Positions 51,971 to 59,652 of a stretch of 64,000 nucleotides of DNA are shown in pieces. Numbering within the stretch: the stretch's first letter is position 1; each line of letters starts with the position of its first letter. A program made the translations under genes and the position numbers. The stretch is from the NCBI RefSeq assembly GCF_012034175.1, contig NZ_JAATEJ010000026.1, positions 1 through 64,000 of the forward strand, written 5' to 3'. This DNA is from Actinacidiphila epipremni. Lineage in GTDB: Bacteria > Actinomycetota > Actinomycetes > Streptomycetales > Streptomycetaceae. Under the pieces are notes generated by a model. That model made no database searches and was not told the DNA's origin. It worked only from the letters and a program-made list of their open reading frames with translations.

Positions 51971-52007
51971 AAACGATATCGTCCCGTGTGCGGTATTGGT
52001 ATCGTTT
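51971..52007. promoter_or_regulatory. Dyad upstream of vapBC
   Basis: AAACGATA (51971-51978) and TATCGTTT (52000-52007) form a perfect 8-bp inverted repeat with a 21-base spacer; CGATATCG inside the left arm is itself palindromic. It ends 34 bases before the vapB start and is the most AT-rich spot locally. It is the probable VapBC autoregulation site. Confidence 0.7.
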
Positions 52008-52041
52008 ATGGGACCGGTCGTTGCGGAGGGAGCCCGTCCAC

Positions 52042-52296
52042 ATGGCGAGAACAGTGATCGACCTCGACGAGGACATGGTCGCCGAGGCCATGCGCATCTT
52101 CGGCACCAGGACGAAGGCGAAGGCCGTGCGCCTCGCCATGGAGGACGCCGTCAAGCGCCACCTCCGGCAGGAGTTCTTCGACGCCATGGACGCCGGCGAA
52201 CTCGACTTCAGCGAGATCGTCGAGAGCACCGGCCCGCGCAACGCGGACGGCACCCTCAAGCGCGGCAGCGGTCACGACGGAGGCCGCGCCGCCTGA
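52042..52296 (+). CDS. vapB: VapB-type antitoxin
   Basis: This 84-residue protein begins with a ribbon-helix-helix-like segment (MARTVIDLDEDMVAEAMRIFGTRTKAKAVRLAMEDAVKR) typical of VapB, which binds DNA and neutralises VapC. GCGGAGGG lies 11 bases before the ATG. Its TGA shares one base with the vapC ATG. Confidence 0.9.
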   Translation: MARTVIDLDEDMVAEAMRIFGTRTKAKAVRLAMEDAVKRHLRQEFFDAMDAGELDFSEIVESTGPRNADGTLKRGSGHDGGRAA

Positions 52297-52715
52297 TGCA
52301 GGACCGCTACCTGATCGACAAGTCCGCCCTCGCGCGCTGGACGAAACCCCGCGTGAAGGACGTCCTCAAGCCCCTGCACGAGCGCTACCTGCTCGCGGTG
52401 TGCCAACCGACCGAATACGAGATGGTCCACTCCGCGCGGGACAACTCCGAGGCGATGCGCATCAGCACATGGCTGCGCGCCTTCGACTACGTGGGTACCG
52501 ACGAGGCCACCTTCACCCGCGCACTCGAGGTCCAGCGCCATGCCCTCAACGCGGGCTTCCACCGCGCCCTCTCGCTCCCCGACCTCCTCCTCGCCGCCAC
52601 AGCCGAGCTGAACCGCCTGACGGTGCTCCACTACGACAGCGACTTCGACATGATCGCCTCCCTCACCGGCCAGCCCAGCGAATGGGTCGCCCCACCCGGC
52701 ACCGCCGACCACTGA
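52296..52715 (+). CDS. vapC: VapC-type PIN-domain toxin
   Basis: This 139-residue PIN ribonuclease has the acidic site Asp8 (YLIDKSALAR), Glu40/Glu42 (PTEYEMV), Asp96 (SLPDLLLAA) and Asp114/Asp116 near YDSDFDMI. PIN toxins cut tRNA or rRNA when the antitoxin is lost. TGATG overlap with vapB shows coupling. The dyad in front of vapB suggests joint autoregulation. Confidence 0.9.
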   Translation: MQDRYLIDKSALARWTKPRVKDVLKPLHERYLLAVCQPTEYEMVHSARDNSEAMRISTWLRAFDYVGTDEATFTRALEVQRHALNAGFHRALSLPDLLLAATAELNRLTVLHYDSDFDMIASLTGQPSEWVAPPGTADH

Positions 52716-52777
52716 CGCCACCCGCGGCCGAGCCGCAAGCCTGGTAGCGGGGTGGTGGGCGGACGTACCGTGGAAGG

Positions 52778-53092
52778 GTGGATGCGCGGCGGCGGCATTG
52801 GTATTTCGCCATGATGGGCACCTGCGTGGTGCTGTTCGTCATGGCGTGGGCCGTGGTGCGTATCTGGTCGGTGCCGGCGGCGATTGTGATGTGCCTGGTG
52901 GCCATGACCATCCCGCCGTTCGCGGCGATCGTCGCCAATCGGCGCAAGCCGGGGGAGCGGTGGTTCGACGAGCCGGGGGATGACGAGGACGACGACACCG
53001 GGCCGCCGCGGGGGGACTCCGGGGATCCGGAGTCGGATGCGATGTGGGCCGAGTTGGAGGGGCGCAGCCGGAAGGACCACCGGCGGCGGTAG
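52778..53092 (+). CDS. DUF3099 membrane protein
   Basis: This 104-residue protein has two hydrophobic helices in the DUF3099 block (RRRHWYFAMMGTCVVLFV, then SVPAAIVMCLVAMTIPPFAAIVANRR) and an acidic tail (GDDEDDDTGPPRGD). Function unknown; the family is actinobacterial. TACCGT ends 6 bases before the GTG start and no Shine-Dalgarno is visible, so it may be leaderless. Confidence 0.85.
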   Translation: MDARRRHWYFAMMGTCVVLFVMAWAVVRIWSVPAAIVMCLVAMTIPPFAAIVANRRKPGERWFDEPGDDEDDDTGPPRGDSGDPESDAMWAELEGRSRKDHRRR

Positions 53093-53121
53093 GGGAGGGC
53101 CGGGGGCGTGGGACGGGTGTC

Positions 53122-53484
53122 TCAGTAGACGAGCGCCTGGACGCCGTCCGGCATGATCTCGCTGACGAACAGCTGCGCGCCCGCGATACGGACGCCCTCG
53201 ATCACGTCCTGCTCGGTGATGTCACGCCGGGCGGCGCACTGCGTGCACAAGGTGACCCGGCCGCCGGCGAGCACCGCGTCCAGCAGGTCCGGCAGCGGTG
53301 CGGAGTGCGGCAGCTCGAACTGTGCGGCCCGGTCCGGGAGGGCGAACCACGCGGACTCGCCGGTCAGCCACAGCGACACCTCCACCCCGCTGGCCACGGC
53401 GACCGCCGCCACCGTGAACGCCTGCGAGCACCGCTCGGGCGCGTCGGCGCCCGCCGTCACCTTGATCACGAGCTTGTTCGCCAT
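53122..53484 (-). CDS. DsrE/DsrF-like family protein
   Basis: This 120-residue protein shows the DsrE-like beta-alpha fold: KLVIKVTAGADAPERCSQAF, VEVSLWLTGESAWF and LCTQCAARRDI near residue 80 with two cysteines. DsrE proteins handle persulfide sulfur, but many are only of the fold. The ATG has TACGCT 6 bases upstream and no Shine-Dalgarno, suggesting a leaderless message. A sulfur role is inferred from fold and from the sulfurtransferase 1.5 kb away. Confidence 0.82.
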   Translation of the reverse strand: MANKLVIKVTAGADAPERCSQAFTVAAVAVASGVEVSLWLTGESAWFALPDRAAQFELPHSAPLPDLLDAVLAGGRVTLCTQCAARRDITEQDVIEGVRIAGAQLFVSEIMPDGVQALVY

Positions 53485-53651
53485 CCGCCCAGCGTAGGCG
53501 GTGGCGCAATGGCGCCGCGTGCGGGGGAATGTGGTGCAGGTCACGCCGAGGGTGGGGATATTTGGTGGGGGACCGGTGTGGCGGCTGGACATAATACGAA
53601 CCCGCACGCGTGTGCCATACATGTGTGCGTCATACGCCTGGGGGGGCATCG

Positions 53652-54545
53652 ATGGAAGAGCAGAGCGGCGACGTGCGCCGCGAGGGCGGCACCGCGGGGG
53701 AACAGTCCCCCGACGCAGCGGGGGAGCAGCCGCCGTACACCCCGGACACCGCCGGGGAGCAGAGCCCGAGCAGCGAGCCGGCCGCGTACTTCGCGCCGGA
53801 GTTCGTCTCCGGGTCGGTGCCGCCGGCGCCCGAGCCGTACCGGCCGATGCGGCGCCGTACGCTGACGCTGGTCGTCGCCGCAGCCGCCGTGCTCGGGGTG
53901 CTCGCCGGCGCCGGGGCCGGGTACAAGGTGCAGCACGACCGCCCGCCCACCCCGCTGCCGCCGCTGATCGCCGCCGCGCCGACGCAGCCGCCGGGCGCGG
54001 GCCCGGACCTGCCGGCGCCCAAGCTCGCGGACGACCGCAACGCCGTCTACGAGGGCAACCTGCTGACGCTGCTGCTCCCGACGCCCAAGGGCGCCAAGCA
54101 GCGCGACCGCGGCTGGCTCACCGTCGCCGACATCGCGGACCGCTTCGAGGAGTCGGACGAGGAGTTCTCCGAGCTGATGGAGAACGGCTTCCGGCGGGCG
54201 GTCAGCACCCACTGGGACTCGGGGCCCAAGAACGACTCCGTCTACACCGAGGTCACGCTCACGCAGTTCCGCGACGAGACGACCTCGTACACCGCCGAGG
54301 TGCTGTCCGGCACCGACTACCCGGACGGCGTCCACCAGAGCTACGGCACGCCGATCCCCGGCACGATGGACGGCACCGTGATGCCGTCCGGGCTGCCGTA
54401 CGAGGAGGGCTCGCTGAAGGTGTACGTCGGCCAGGCGTTCGCCCGCGTCGGCGACATCTTCGTCGAGGTCTACGTCTCCGGGCTGCACCCGGTGAGCAGG
54501 AAAGCCGTCCAGTCCGTGATCACGAACCAGCTGGAGCGGCTGTGA
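53652..54545 (+). CDS. Membrane-anchored secreted protein A of a three-gene paralogous set
   Basis: This 297-residue protein has a proline/glutamate-rich cytoplasmic start, one membrane helix (~70-90) and an exported domain with no recognised family (NLLTLLLPTPKGAKQRD, ESDEEFSELMENGFRRAV, VTLTQFRDETTSYTAEVL). It shares the pattern of the next two genes. Its stop overlaps the next start by four bases (GTGA). Function unknown; an envelope role is inferred. Confidence 0.75.
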   Translation: MEEQSGDVRREGGTAGEQSPDAAGEQPPYTPDTAGEQSPSSEPAAYFAPEFVSGSVPPAPEPYRPMRRRTLTLVVAAAAVLGVLAGAGAGYKVQHDRPPTPLPPLIAAAPTQPPGAGPDLPAPKLADDRNAVYEGNLLTLLLPTPKGAKQRDRGWLTVADIADRFEESDEEFSELMENGFRRAVSTHWDSGPKNDSVYTEVTLTQFRDETTSYTAEVLSGTDYPDGVHQSYGTPIPGTMDGTVMPSGLPYEEGSLKVYVGQAFARVGDIFVEVYVSGLHPVSRKAVQSVITNQLERL

Positions 54546-55468
54546 CCGACCAGACCCCGGAGCCCCAGCCGGCACCCGGCCCGGCGCCCGCGGCACCTCA
54601 GCCCGCGCCCGACCCGGCGCCCGCGCCGCCCTACCCCGCGTGGGGCGCCCCCGCGGCCGTCGCCCCGCCGCGCAGGCAGCGCACCGCGCTGCTGGTGACC
54701 GGCGCCCTCGTGGCCGCCGCGGCACTGGGCGGCGGCGGGTACGCCCTCTTCGGCAGCGGCGACGACAAGCCGCTGGCCAAGCCCGCGCCCACCGCCACCG
54801 CGAGCCCGAAGCCGACCAAGGCGTACGGCGTGACGTCCGGCGGCACGCACTACGGCGACCTCGGCCAGATGCTGCTGCCCGCCGACGGCGCCGTGGAGCC
54901 CGGCCCCGACTTCGAGAACTACGGCAACGACGCCGTCCTCGACGCCGCCCAGGCCAAGAAGCTCGTCGAGGACGGCGACGGCGCCTCCCGGCTCACCGCC
55001 GCCGAGCGCAAGCAGGTGGACGCGCAGATCGACGCCATGCACATCAAGGGCGCCGCCCTGCGCACGTACGGCAGCGACGACGGCGAGCTGGAGTACGTCA
55101 TCACGCTCGTCCAGGTCGGCAACAAGCTCGCCGCGCAGGCCGGGCCCGAGACGTTCCGCAAGCTCGCTGAGGGCTCGGACGTGCTGCGCAAGGGGCCGGC
55201 CGTGGCGGGCCATCCGCACGCGGTGTGCGTCATGCCGAAGCCGACCGACTCCGCCCCCTCGTCGGGCGAGGACGAGGACGAGGAGGACGACGGAGGTGAC
55301 GGGGGCGACGACATGAGCTGGCTGGACGGGATGTACTGCTCGGCCACCGAGGGGGACCTGATGGTGCAGATCCGGGTCGACGGCCCCGCCCCGCTGTCCG
55401 AGGACGCCGCCGCCACCGTGGTGGCCAAGCAGCTCGACCGTATCCAGGCCCCAGGGGAGGGCGTCTGA
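54542..55468 (+). CDS. Membrane-anchored secreted protein B of the paralogous set
   Basis: This 308-residue protein has a proline/alanine-rich start, one helix (~48-70) and an exported domain including THYGDLGQMLLPADGAVEPG, TAAERKQVDAQIDAMHIKGAALRTYG and an acidic run EDEDEEDDGGDGGDD. Cysteines near AVCVMP and GMYCSATEG could pair. It starts with GTG overlapping gene A and its stop overlaps gene C by one base. Confidence 0.75.
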   Translation: MTDQTPEPQPAPGPAPAAPQPAPDPAPAPPYPAWGAPAAVAPPRRQRTALLVTGALVAAAALGGGGYALFGSGDDKPLAKPAPTATASPKPTKAYGVTSGGTHYGDLGQMLLPADGAVEPGPDFENYGNDAVLDAAQAKKLVEDGDGASRLTAAERKQVDAQIDAMHIKGAALRTYGSDDGELEYVITLVQVGNKLAAQAGPETFRKLAEGSDVLRKGPAVAGHPHAVCVMPKPTDSAPSSGEDEDEEDDGGDGGDDMSWLDGMYCSATEGDLMVQIRVDGPAPLSEDAAATVVAKQLDRIQAPGEGV

Positions 55469-56478
55469 TGTCCGAGATCTCCGCCACCCCCGAGAGCACC
55501 CCCGCGCACACCCCCGGGGGCACCCCCGCCGACACCCCCGAGCCGCCACCGCCGGCGCCCGAGCCGGCCCCGGCTCCGGTCGCCGCCGGGCCCGTGCCCG
55601 GGCCCGTGCCCGTGCCCGAGGCCGCACCGCTCGCCGCCGGCTACCCGCCACCGCCGCCCGGCCACGCGCCGGCCGCGTACCCCCCGCCCGCCTACGCGGG
55701 GTACGCCCCGCCGCCCCCCGCCCCGCGCGGGATGAGCCCGCGGGTGCGCAGGACGCTGCGGTGGACCGCCGTCGTGCTGGTCTTCGCCGTCTTCGGCGCC
55801 GGCACCGCGTACGCCGTCACGCGCCCGGAGCGGACGAAGATCCCCGGCCTCAAGACGCCCGCGGACGGCCGCTGGACGTACCCCGTGCTCGCGCTGCCGA
55901 AGCTGCCCGCGCGCAAGCCGCGGCCCCTGGACGAGGACCGCAACCCCGCCGGCGTCCACTACGCCGACCTGCGCTCCCTGCTCGTCCCGCTGCCCGAGGG
56001 CGCCGTCGAGGACGCCCACTACCCGGGCACCGGCGGCTGGCTGCCGCCGGGGACGTACCTGGACGACGTGCGCAGCGGCGGCGACGGCTCGCAGCGGCAG
56101 CTCAACCTCAAGGAGAACGGGCTGCGGCACATCGCCGCCCGGGCCTGGACGATGCCCGACGGCACCCGCGGCGAGGTCTACCTGCTCCAGTTCATCACCG
56201 GCGGCTACGCCGGCATGTACGCGCAGGACGAGAAGGACAAGCCCGTGGACGGGGTCACCACCGACCACCGCGAGACCACCCTGCAGAAGATCGTCCCCGA
56301 CGGCGTCGTCGTCACCGGCTACAGCGAGACCCCGCCGTACGGCGCGAGCATGGCCCGGTTCGCCTACCTCGTCTCCGGCGACACCATGGCCGTGGTCAGG
56401 CTCACCCGCAAGGGCGGCACCGTCCCGGACCAGGCGTACCGCCAGACGGTCGCCCTCCAGGCGCAGATGCTGAGCTAG
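55468..56478 (+). CDS. Membrane-anchored secreted protein C of the paralogous set
   Basis: This 336-residue protein has ~90 proline-rich residues (PPPPPGHAPAAYPPPAYAG), a helix at ~98-117 and an exported domain with HYADLRSLLVPLPEGAVED, EVYLLQFITGGYAGMYAQDEK and YRQTVALQAQML. The HY[AG]DL..LL.P..GAVE block is shared with gene B, and more weakly with A, so the three probably arose by duplication. Ordinary codon use argues against recent transfer. Confidence 0.75.
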   Translation: MSEISATPESTPAHTPGGTPADTPEPPPPAPEPAPAPVAAGPVPGPVPVPEAAPLAAGYPPPPPGHAPAAYPPPAYAGYAPPPPAPRGMSPRVRRTLRWTAVVLVFAVFGAGTAYAVTRPERTKIPGLKTPADGRWTYPVLALPKLPARKPRPLDEDRNPAGVHYADLRSLLVPLPEGAVEDAHYPGTGGWLPPGTYLDDVRSGGDGSQRQLNLKENGLRHIAARAWTMPDGTRGEVYLLQFITGGYAGMYAQDEKDKPVDGVTTDHRETTLQKIVPDGVVVTGYSETPPYGASMARFAYLVSGDTMAVVRLTRKGGTVPDQAYRQTVALQAQMLS

Positions 56479-56604
56479 TCCCGGCCGCCGAGCCGGACCC
56501 CGGCGGCTGAGCCGCACGTCACGGGCCTGCTCGCGCCCTCGGGAGGGGTCGCGCACTAGACTTGTGCGCGGCCCTTACCGCAGCCCTCGCGAGGAGCACG
56601 ACCC

Positions 56605-56709
56605 GTGCGCATTGAGTACTACTTCGACATCCTGCTGGTGCTGGTGTGCGTCGCCGTCGCCGCCTTCGCGCTCTACGCGGTCAAGAAGCTCTACCAGGGC
56701 CAGCGCTGA
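56605..56709 (+). CDS. 34-residue single-helix membrane protein
   Basis: GTG starts a 34-residue protein, MRIEYYFDILLVLVCVAVAAF followed by ALYAVKKLYQGQR, with one hydrophobic helix and a basic end. GAGGAG lies 8 bases before the GTG, and TAGACT at 56557-56562 is a possible -10. Its TGA is one base before the ATG of the nitrobindin-like gene, so the two share a message. I recall such small proteins before FABP/nitrobindin genes in Streptomyces. Confidence 0.7.
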   Translation: MRIEYYFDILLVLVCVAVAAFALYAVKKLYQGQR

Positions 56710-56710
56710 C

Positions 56711-57274
56711 ATGATCGAGATCCCCTCCGACCTGCACCGCGACCTCGTGCCGCTGGCCTTCCTGCTGGGCCGCTGGCAGGGCGCGGGCGTGCACGACTTC
56801 CCCGGCGCCGAGAAGTGCAACTTCGGCCAGGAGGTCGTCTTCAGCCACGACGGCCGGCCCTTCCTGGAGTACGTCTCGCACACCTGGGTGCTGGACGAGC
56901 AGGGTGACAAGGTCCGCCCGCTGGAGAACGAGAGCGGCTACTGGCGGATCGGCGAGGACCGCAAGGTCGATGTCACCACCACCCGCGACGAGGGCGTCGT
57001 CGAGATCTGGACCGGCGAGCTCGCCGACGGCAAGCCGCAGATCGACCTGGTCACCGACGCCGTCGCCCGGCTGCCCTTCGCGCCGGACTACAGCGGCGGC
57101 AAGCGGCTGTACGGCTACGTCAACAGCGACCTGATGTGGGTCGGCGAGAAGTCGACGCCCAGCGTGGAGCTGCGCCCGTACATGTCGGCGCACCTGAAGA
57201 AGGTCGTGGACCCGCGGGAGTGGATCGGCGATCTGAAAGATCTTCCCGACGACGGGATCGCGTTCTTCAAGTAA
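56711..57274 (+). CDS. Nitrobindin-like heme-binding protein
   Basis: This 187-residue beta-barrel protein has the nitrobindin/FABP-like hallmarks GRWQGAG (20-26) and His161 (YMSAHLKKV), the heme ligand in the family. These proteins bind ferric heme and scavenge nitric oxide or peroxynitrite. It lies between the 34-residue gene and nur, consistent with the conserved nitrobindin-nur context in Streptomyces. Confidence 0.9.
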   Translation: MIEIPSDLHRDLVPLAFLLGRWQGAGVHDFPGAEKCNFGQEVVFSHDGRPFLEYVSHTWVLDEQGDKVRPLENESGYWRIGEDRKVDVTTTRDEGVVEIWTGELADGKPQIDLVTDAVARLPFAPDYSGGKRLYGYVNSDLMWVGEKSTPSVELRPYMSAHLKKVVDPREWIGDLKDLPDDGIAFFK

Positions 57275-57294
57275 GCCCGACCTACACTGGCCGG

Positions 57295-57798
57295 GTGGTC
57301 ACCACCGACTGGAAGAGCGACCTGCGCCGGCGCGGCTACCGGCTGACGCCGCAGCGCCAGCTGGTGCTGGAGGCGGTCGACGACCTGGAGCATGCCACGC
57401 CGGACGGCATCCTGTGCGAAGTGCGCAAGACCGCCTCGGGGATCAACATCTCCACCGTCTACCGCACTCTTGAGCTGCTGGAGGAGCTGGGCCTGGTCAG
57501 CCACGCCCACCTCGGGCACGGCGCGCCCACGTACCACCTGGCCGACCGGTACGACCATATGCACCTGGTGTGCCGGGACTGCGACCAGGTCACCGAGGCC
57601 GACGTGGAGCTCGCGGCGCCGCTGGTGGACCAGCTGCGCGAACGGTTCGGCTTCGAGACGGACATGAAGCACTTCGCGATCTTCGGCCGCTGCCAGGACT
57701 GCACGGCGAAGGCGGCGAAAGCGGCCGATGCCGCCGATGCCGCCGACGCCGGCGAGGCACCCGAGACGGCCGCGCAGCCCGAAGCCGCCGGGGACTGA
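57295..57798 (+). CDS. nur: Nur-like Fur-family nickel regulator
   Basis: This 167-residue Fur-family protein matches S. coelicolor Nur almost residue for residue in its first 130 positions by memory (TDWKSDLRRRGYRLTPQRQLVL...). The general metal site His70, His72 and His126 is complete. Of the Ni-site residues His33, His86, His88 and His90, position 86 is Tyr here. Two CxxC pairs (93-96, 133-136) and an alanine-rich tail follow. Nur represses Ni uptake and sodF when Ni is bound. TACACT ends 6 bases before the GTG start, so the message may be leaderless. Confidence 0.88.
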   Translation: MVTTDWKSDLRRRGYRLTPQRQLVLEAVDDLEHATPDGILCEVRKTASGINISTVYRTLELLEELGLVSHAHLGHGAPTYHLADRYDHMHLVCRDCDQVTEADVELAAPLVDQLRERFGFETDMKHFAIFGRCQDCTAKAAKAADAADAADAGEAPETAAQPEAAGD

Positions 57799-57833
57799 CG
57801 GCGGCGCGCCGCCCTGGTCGTAGGCTGGACGGC

Positions 57834-58802
57834 ATGACGAAGAGCCCTTTGCTGTCGCTGCCCGGCGCCGTCGCCGCCGAAGGCCCCGACGAGGGGGTGG
57901 CCGCGCACTACGGCGACCTCTTCCGCGAGCAGCGCACGCTCGCGGACGGCAGCGGATTCGTGGACCTCTCGCACCGCGGCGTCGTGACCGTCAGCGGTGC
58001 CGACCGGCTGCCGTGGCTGCATCTGCTGCTCACCCAGCACGTCGAGCAACTGCCGCCGGGCCAGGCGACCGAGGCGCTGATCCTGTCCGCGCACGGCCAC
58101 ATCGAGCACGCCCTCTACCTGGTCGACGACGGCACCACCACCTGGATGCACGTCGAGCCCGGCACACAAGGGGAGCTGCTGGCGTACCTGGAGAGCATGA
58201 AGTTCTTCTACCGGGTGGAGACCGCCGACGCCTCCGAGCAGTACGCGGTGGTCTTCCTGCCGGCCGGCTCCATCACGCAGGTCCCCGCCGGGTGGGCGGT
58301 GCGCGAGACGGCGTACGGGCGGGACGTGTTCGTGCCCCGCGAGCAGCTCGCCGACTTCGCCGCGCAGGCCGGGCCGCCGGCCGGTGTGCTCGCGTACGAG
58401 GCGCTGCGGATCGAGGCGCACCGGCCGCGGCTCGGCCTGGAGACCGACCACCGCACCATCCCGCACGAGCTGGGCTGGCTGGACAGCGCGGTGCATCTGC
58501 AGAAGGGCTGCTACCGCGGCCAGGAGACGGTCGCCCGGGTGCAGAACCTGGGCCGCCCGCCGCGCCGGCTGGTCTTCCTGCACCTGGACGGCAGCGAGGT
58601 GCGGCTGCCCGGCCACGGCGCGCAGGTCCGGGTCGCCGAGGAGGGCGCCGAAGGCCGGGTCGTCGGTACGGTCACGTCCTCGGCGCGGCATTGGGAACTG
58701 GGGCCGATCGCGCTCGCCGTGGTCAAGCGCAACACCCCCGAGCACGCGACACTGCTGGCCGAGGACACCGCGGCGACGCAGGAGACGATCGTCGCCCCGT
58801 AA
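57834..58802 (+). CDS. ygfZ: YgfZ/GcvT-like folate-binding protein
   Basis: This 322-residue protein has the YgfZ signature KGCYRGQE near residue 223-230, within a GcvT-like fold. YgfZ binds tetrahydrofolate and helps iron-sulfur cluster enzymes. TAGGCT ends 7 bases before the ATG, so the message may be leaderless. It converges with dtd; a 14-bp tandem repeat fills the gap. Confidence 0.9.
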   Translation: MTKSPLLSLPGAVAAEGPDEGVAAHYGDLFREQRTLADGSGFVDLSHRGVVTVSGADRLPWLHLLLTQHVEQLPPGQATEALILSAHGHIEHALYLVDDGTTTWMHVEPGTQGELLAYLESMKFFYRVETADASEQYAVVFLPAGSITQVPAGWAVRETAYGRDVFVPREQLADFAAQAGPPAGVLAYEALRIEAHRPRLGLETDHRTIPHELGWLDSAVHLQKGCYRGQETVARVQNLGRPPRRLVFLHLDGSEVRLPGHGAQVRVAEEGAEGRVVGTVTSSARHWELGPIALAVVKRNTPEHATLLAEDTAATQETIVAP

Positions 58803-58806
58803 CCGC

Positions 58807-58877
58807 CCGCGGCCGTGCTCCCGCGGCCGTGTTCCCGCAGCCGCGCTCCGGCAGCCGTGTTCCCGCGACCTGTGCTC
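58807..58877. repeat. 14-bp tandem repeat between ygfZ-like and dtd
   Basis: Four imperfect 14-base units and one of 15 bases, CCGCGGCCGTGCTC and variants, fill nearly the whole 73-base convergent gap and run into the dtd stop codon. No terminator hairpin other than the repeat itself is seen. Confidence 0.85.
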
Positions 58878-59301
58878 ACATGTCGATGACGACGGTGAAG
58901 GGGCCGTCGTTGGTGAGCGACACCTTCATGTCGGCGCCGAAGACGCCGGTCTCGACGCTCGCGCCCAGCGCCCGCAGCTCCGCCACCACCGCGTCCACCA
59001 GCGGTTCGGCGACGGAGCCGGGCGCGGCGGCGTTCCACGTCGGGCGGCGGCCCTTGCGGGCGTCGCCGTAGAGGGTGAACTGGCTGATGACCAGCAGCGG
59101 CGCGGCGATGTCGGAGCAGGACTTCTCATCGGGAAGGATGCGCAGCGTCCACAGCTTGCGGGCGAGGTTCGCCGCCTTCTCCTTGGTGTCGTCGTGCGTC
59201 ACACCGACCAGGACGCACAGTCCGGGGCCGGCTATGGCGCCCACCGTCCGCCCGTCGACCACGACCTTCGCCTCGCTCACCCGCTGGGCCACCGCACGCA
59301 T
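58876..59301 (-). CDS. dtd: D-aminoacyl-tRNA deacylase
   Basis: This 141-residue enzyme removes D-amino acids wrongly attached to tRNA. Family motifs SQFTLYGDARKGRRP and the ending NDGPFTVVIDM are present, with the cross-subunit Gly-Pro of NDGPF. CACAAT ends 6 bases before the ATG and no Shine-Dalgarno is visible, so it may be leaderless. Confidence 0.95.
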   Translation of the reverse strand: MRAVAQRVSEAKVVVDGRTVGAIAGPGLCVLVGVTHDDTKEKAANLARKLWTLRILPDEKSCSDIAAPLLVISQFTLYGDARKGRRPTWNAAAPGSVAEPLVDAVVAELRALGASVETGVFGADMKVSLTNDGPFTVVIDM

Positions 59302-59652
59302 GCGGCCATTGTGGCGTGCGCCGGGGAGGCGCCGGTACGCGGGTGGGGGCGCGCGGCGGCCGGGGCGCACGCCGGGACAGCGGCTTCGCACAACTGTTGC
59401 GACGGCCGTTCGGGTGCACAGTCCCCGCGGCGCCCGGGGGCAGGTGGCAGCATCGACGTCAGGGTCCCGGCCCACGCCCGGCGCGCCGGGCGGCGGGGGC
59501 CTTCCCGCCCGCGGCGGCGCGCCCCGCAGCCGGCCGTGTGCTGCGAGCGGGGGACCGCAGGCATGACCACACCCGGCGCCGGACAGACTCCCGGCACCGC
59601 CGCGCACCGGCCGGCGGTCCCGCAGCAGGCGCCCACCAGGAGAGGCCACCCC
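59302..59652. other. Divergent gap between dtd and rsiG
   Basis: These 351 bases are GC-rich and carry an imperfect dyad TCGCACAACTGTTGCGA at 59386-59402 (arms TCGCA/TGCGA). An in-frame ATG at 59563 could extend rsiG by 30 proline/threonine-rich residues, but its ribosome binding site is weaker than that at 59653. I see no other gene. Confidence 0.5.
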
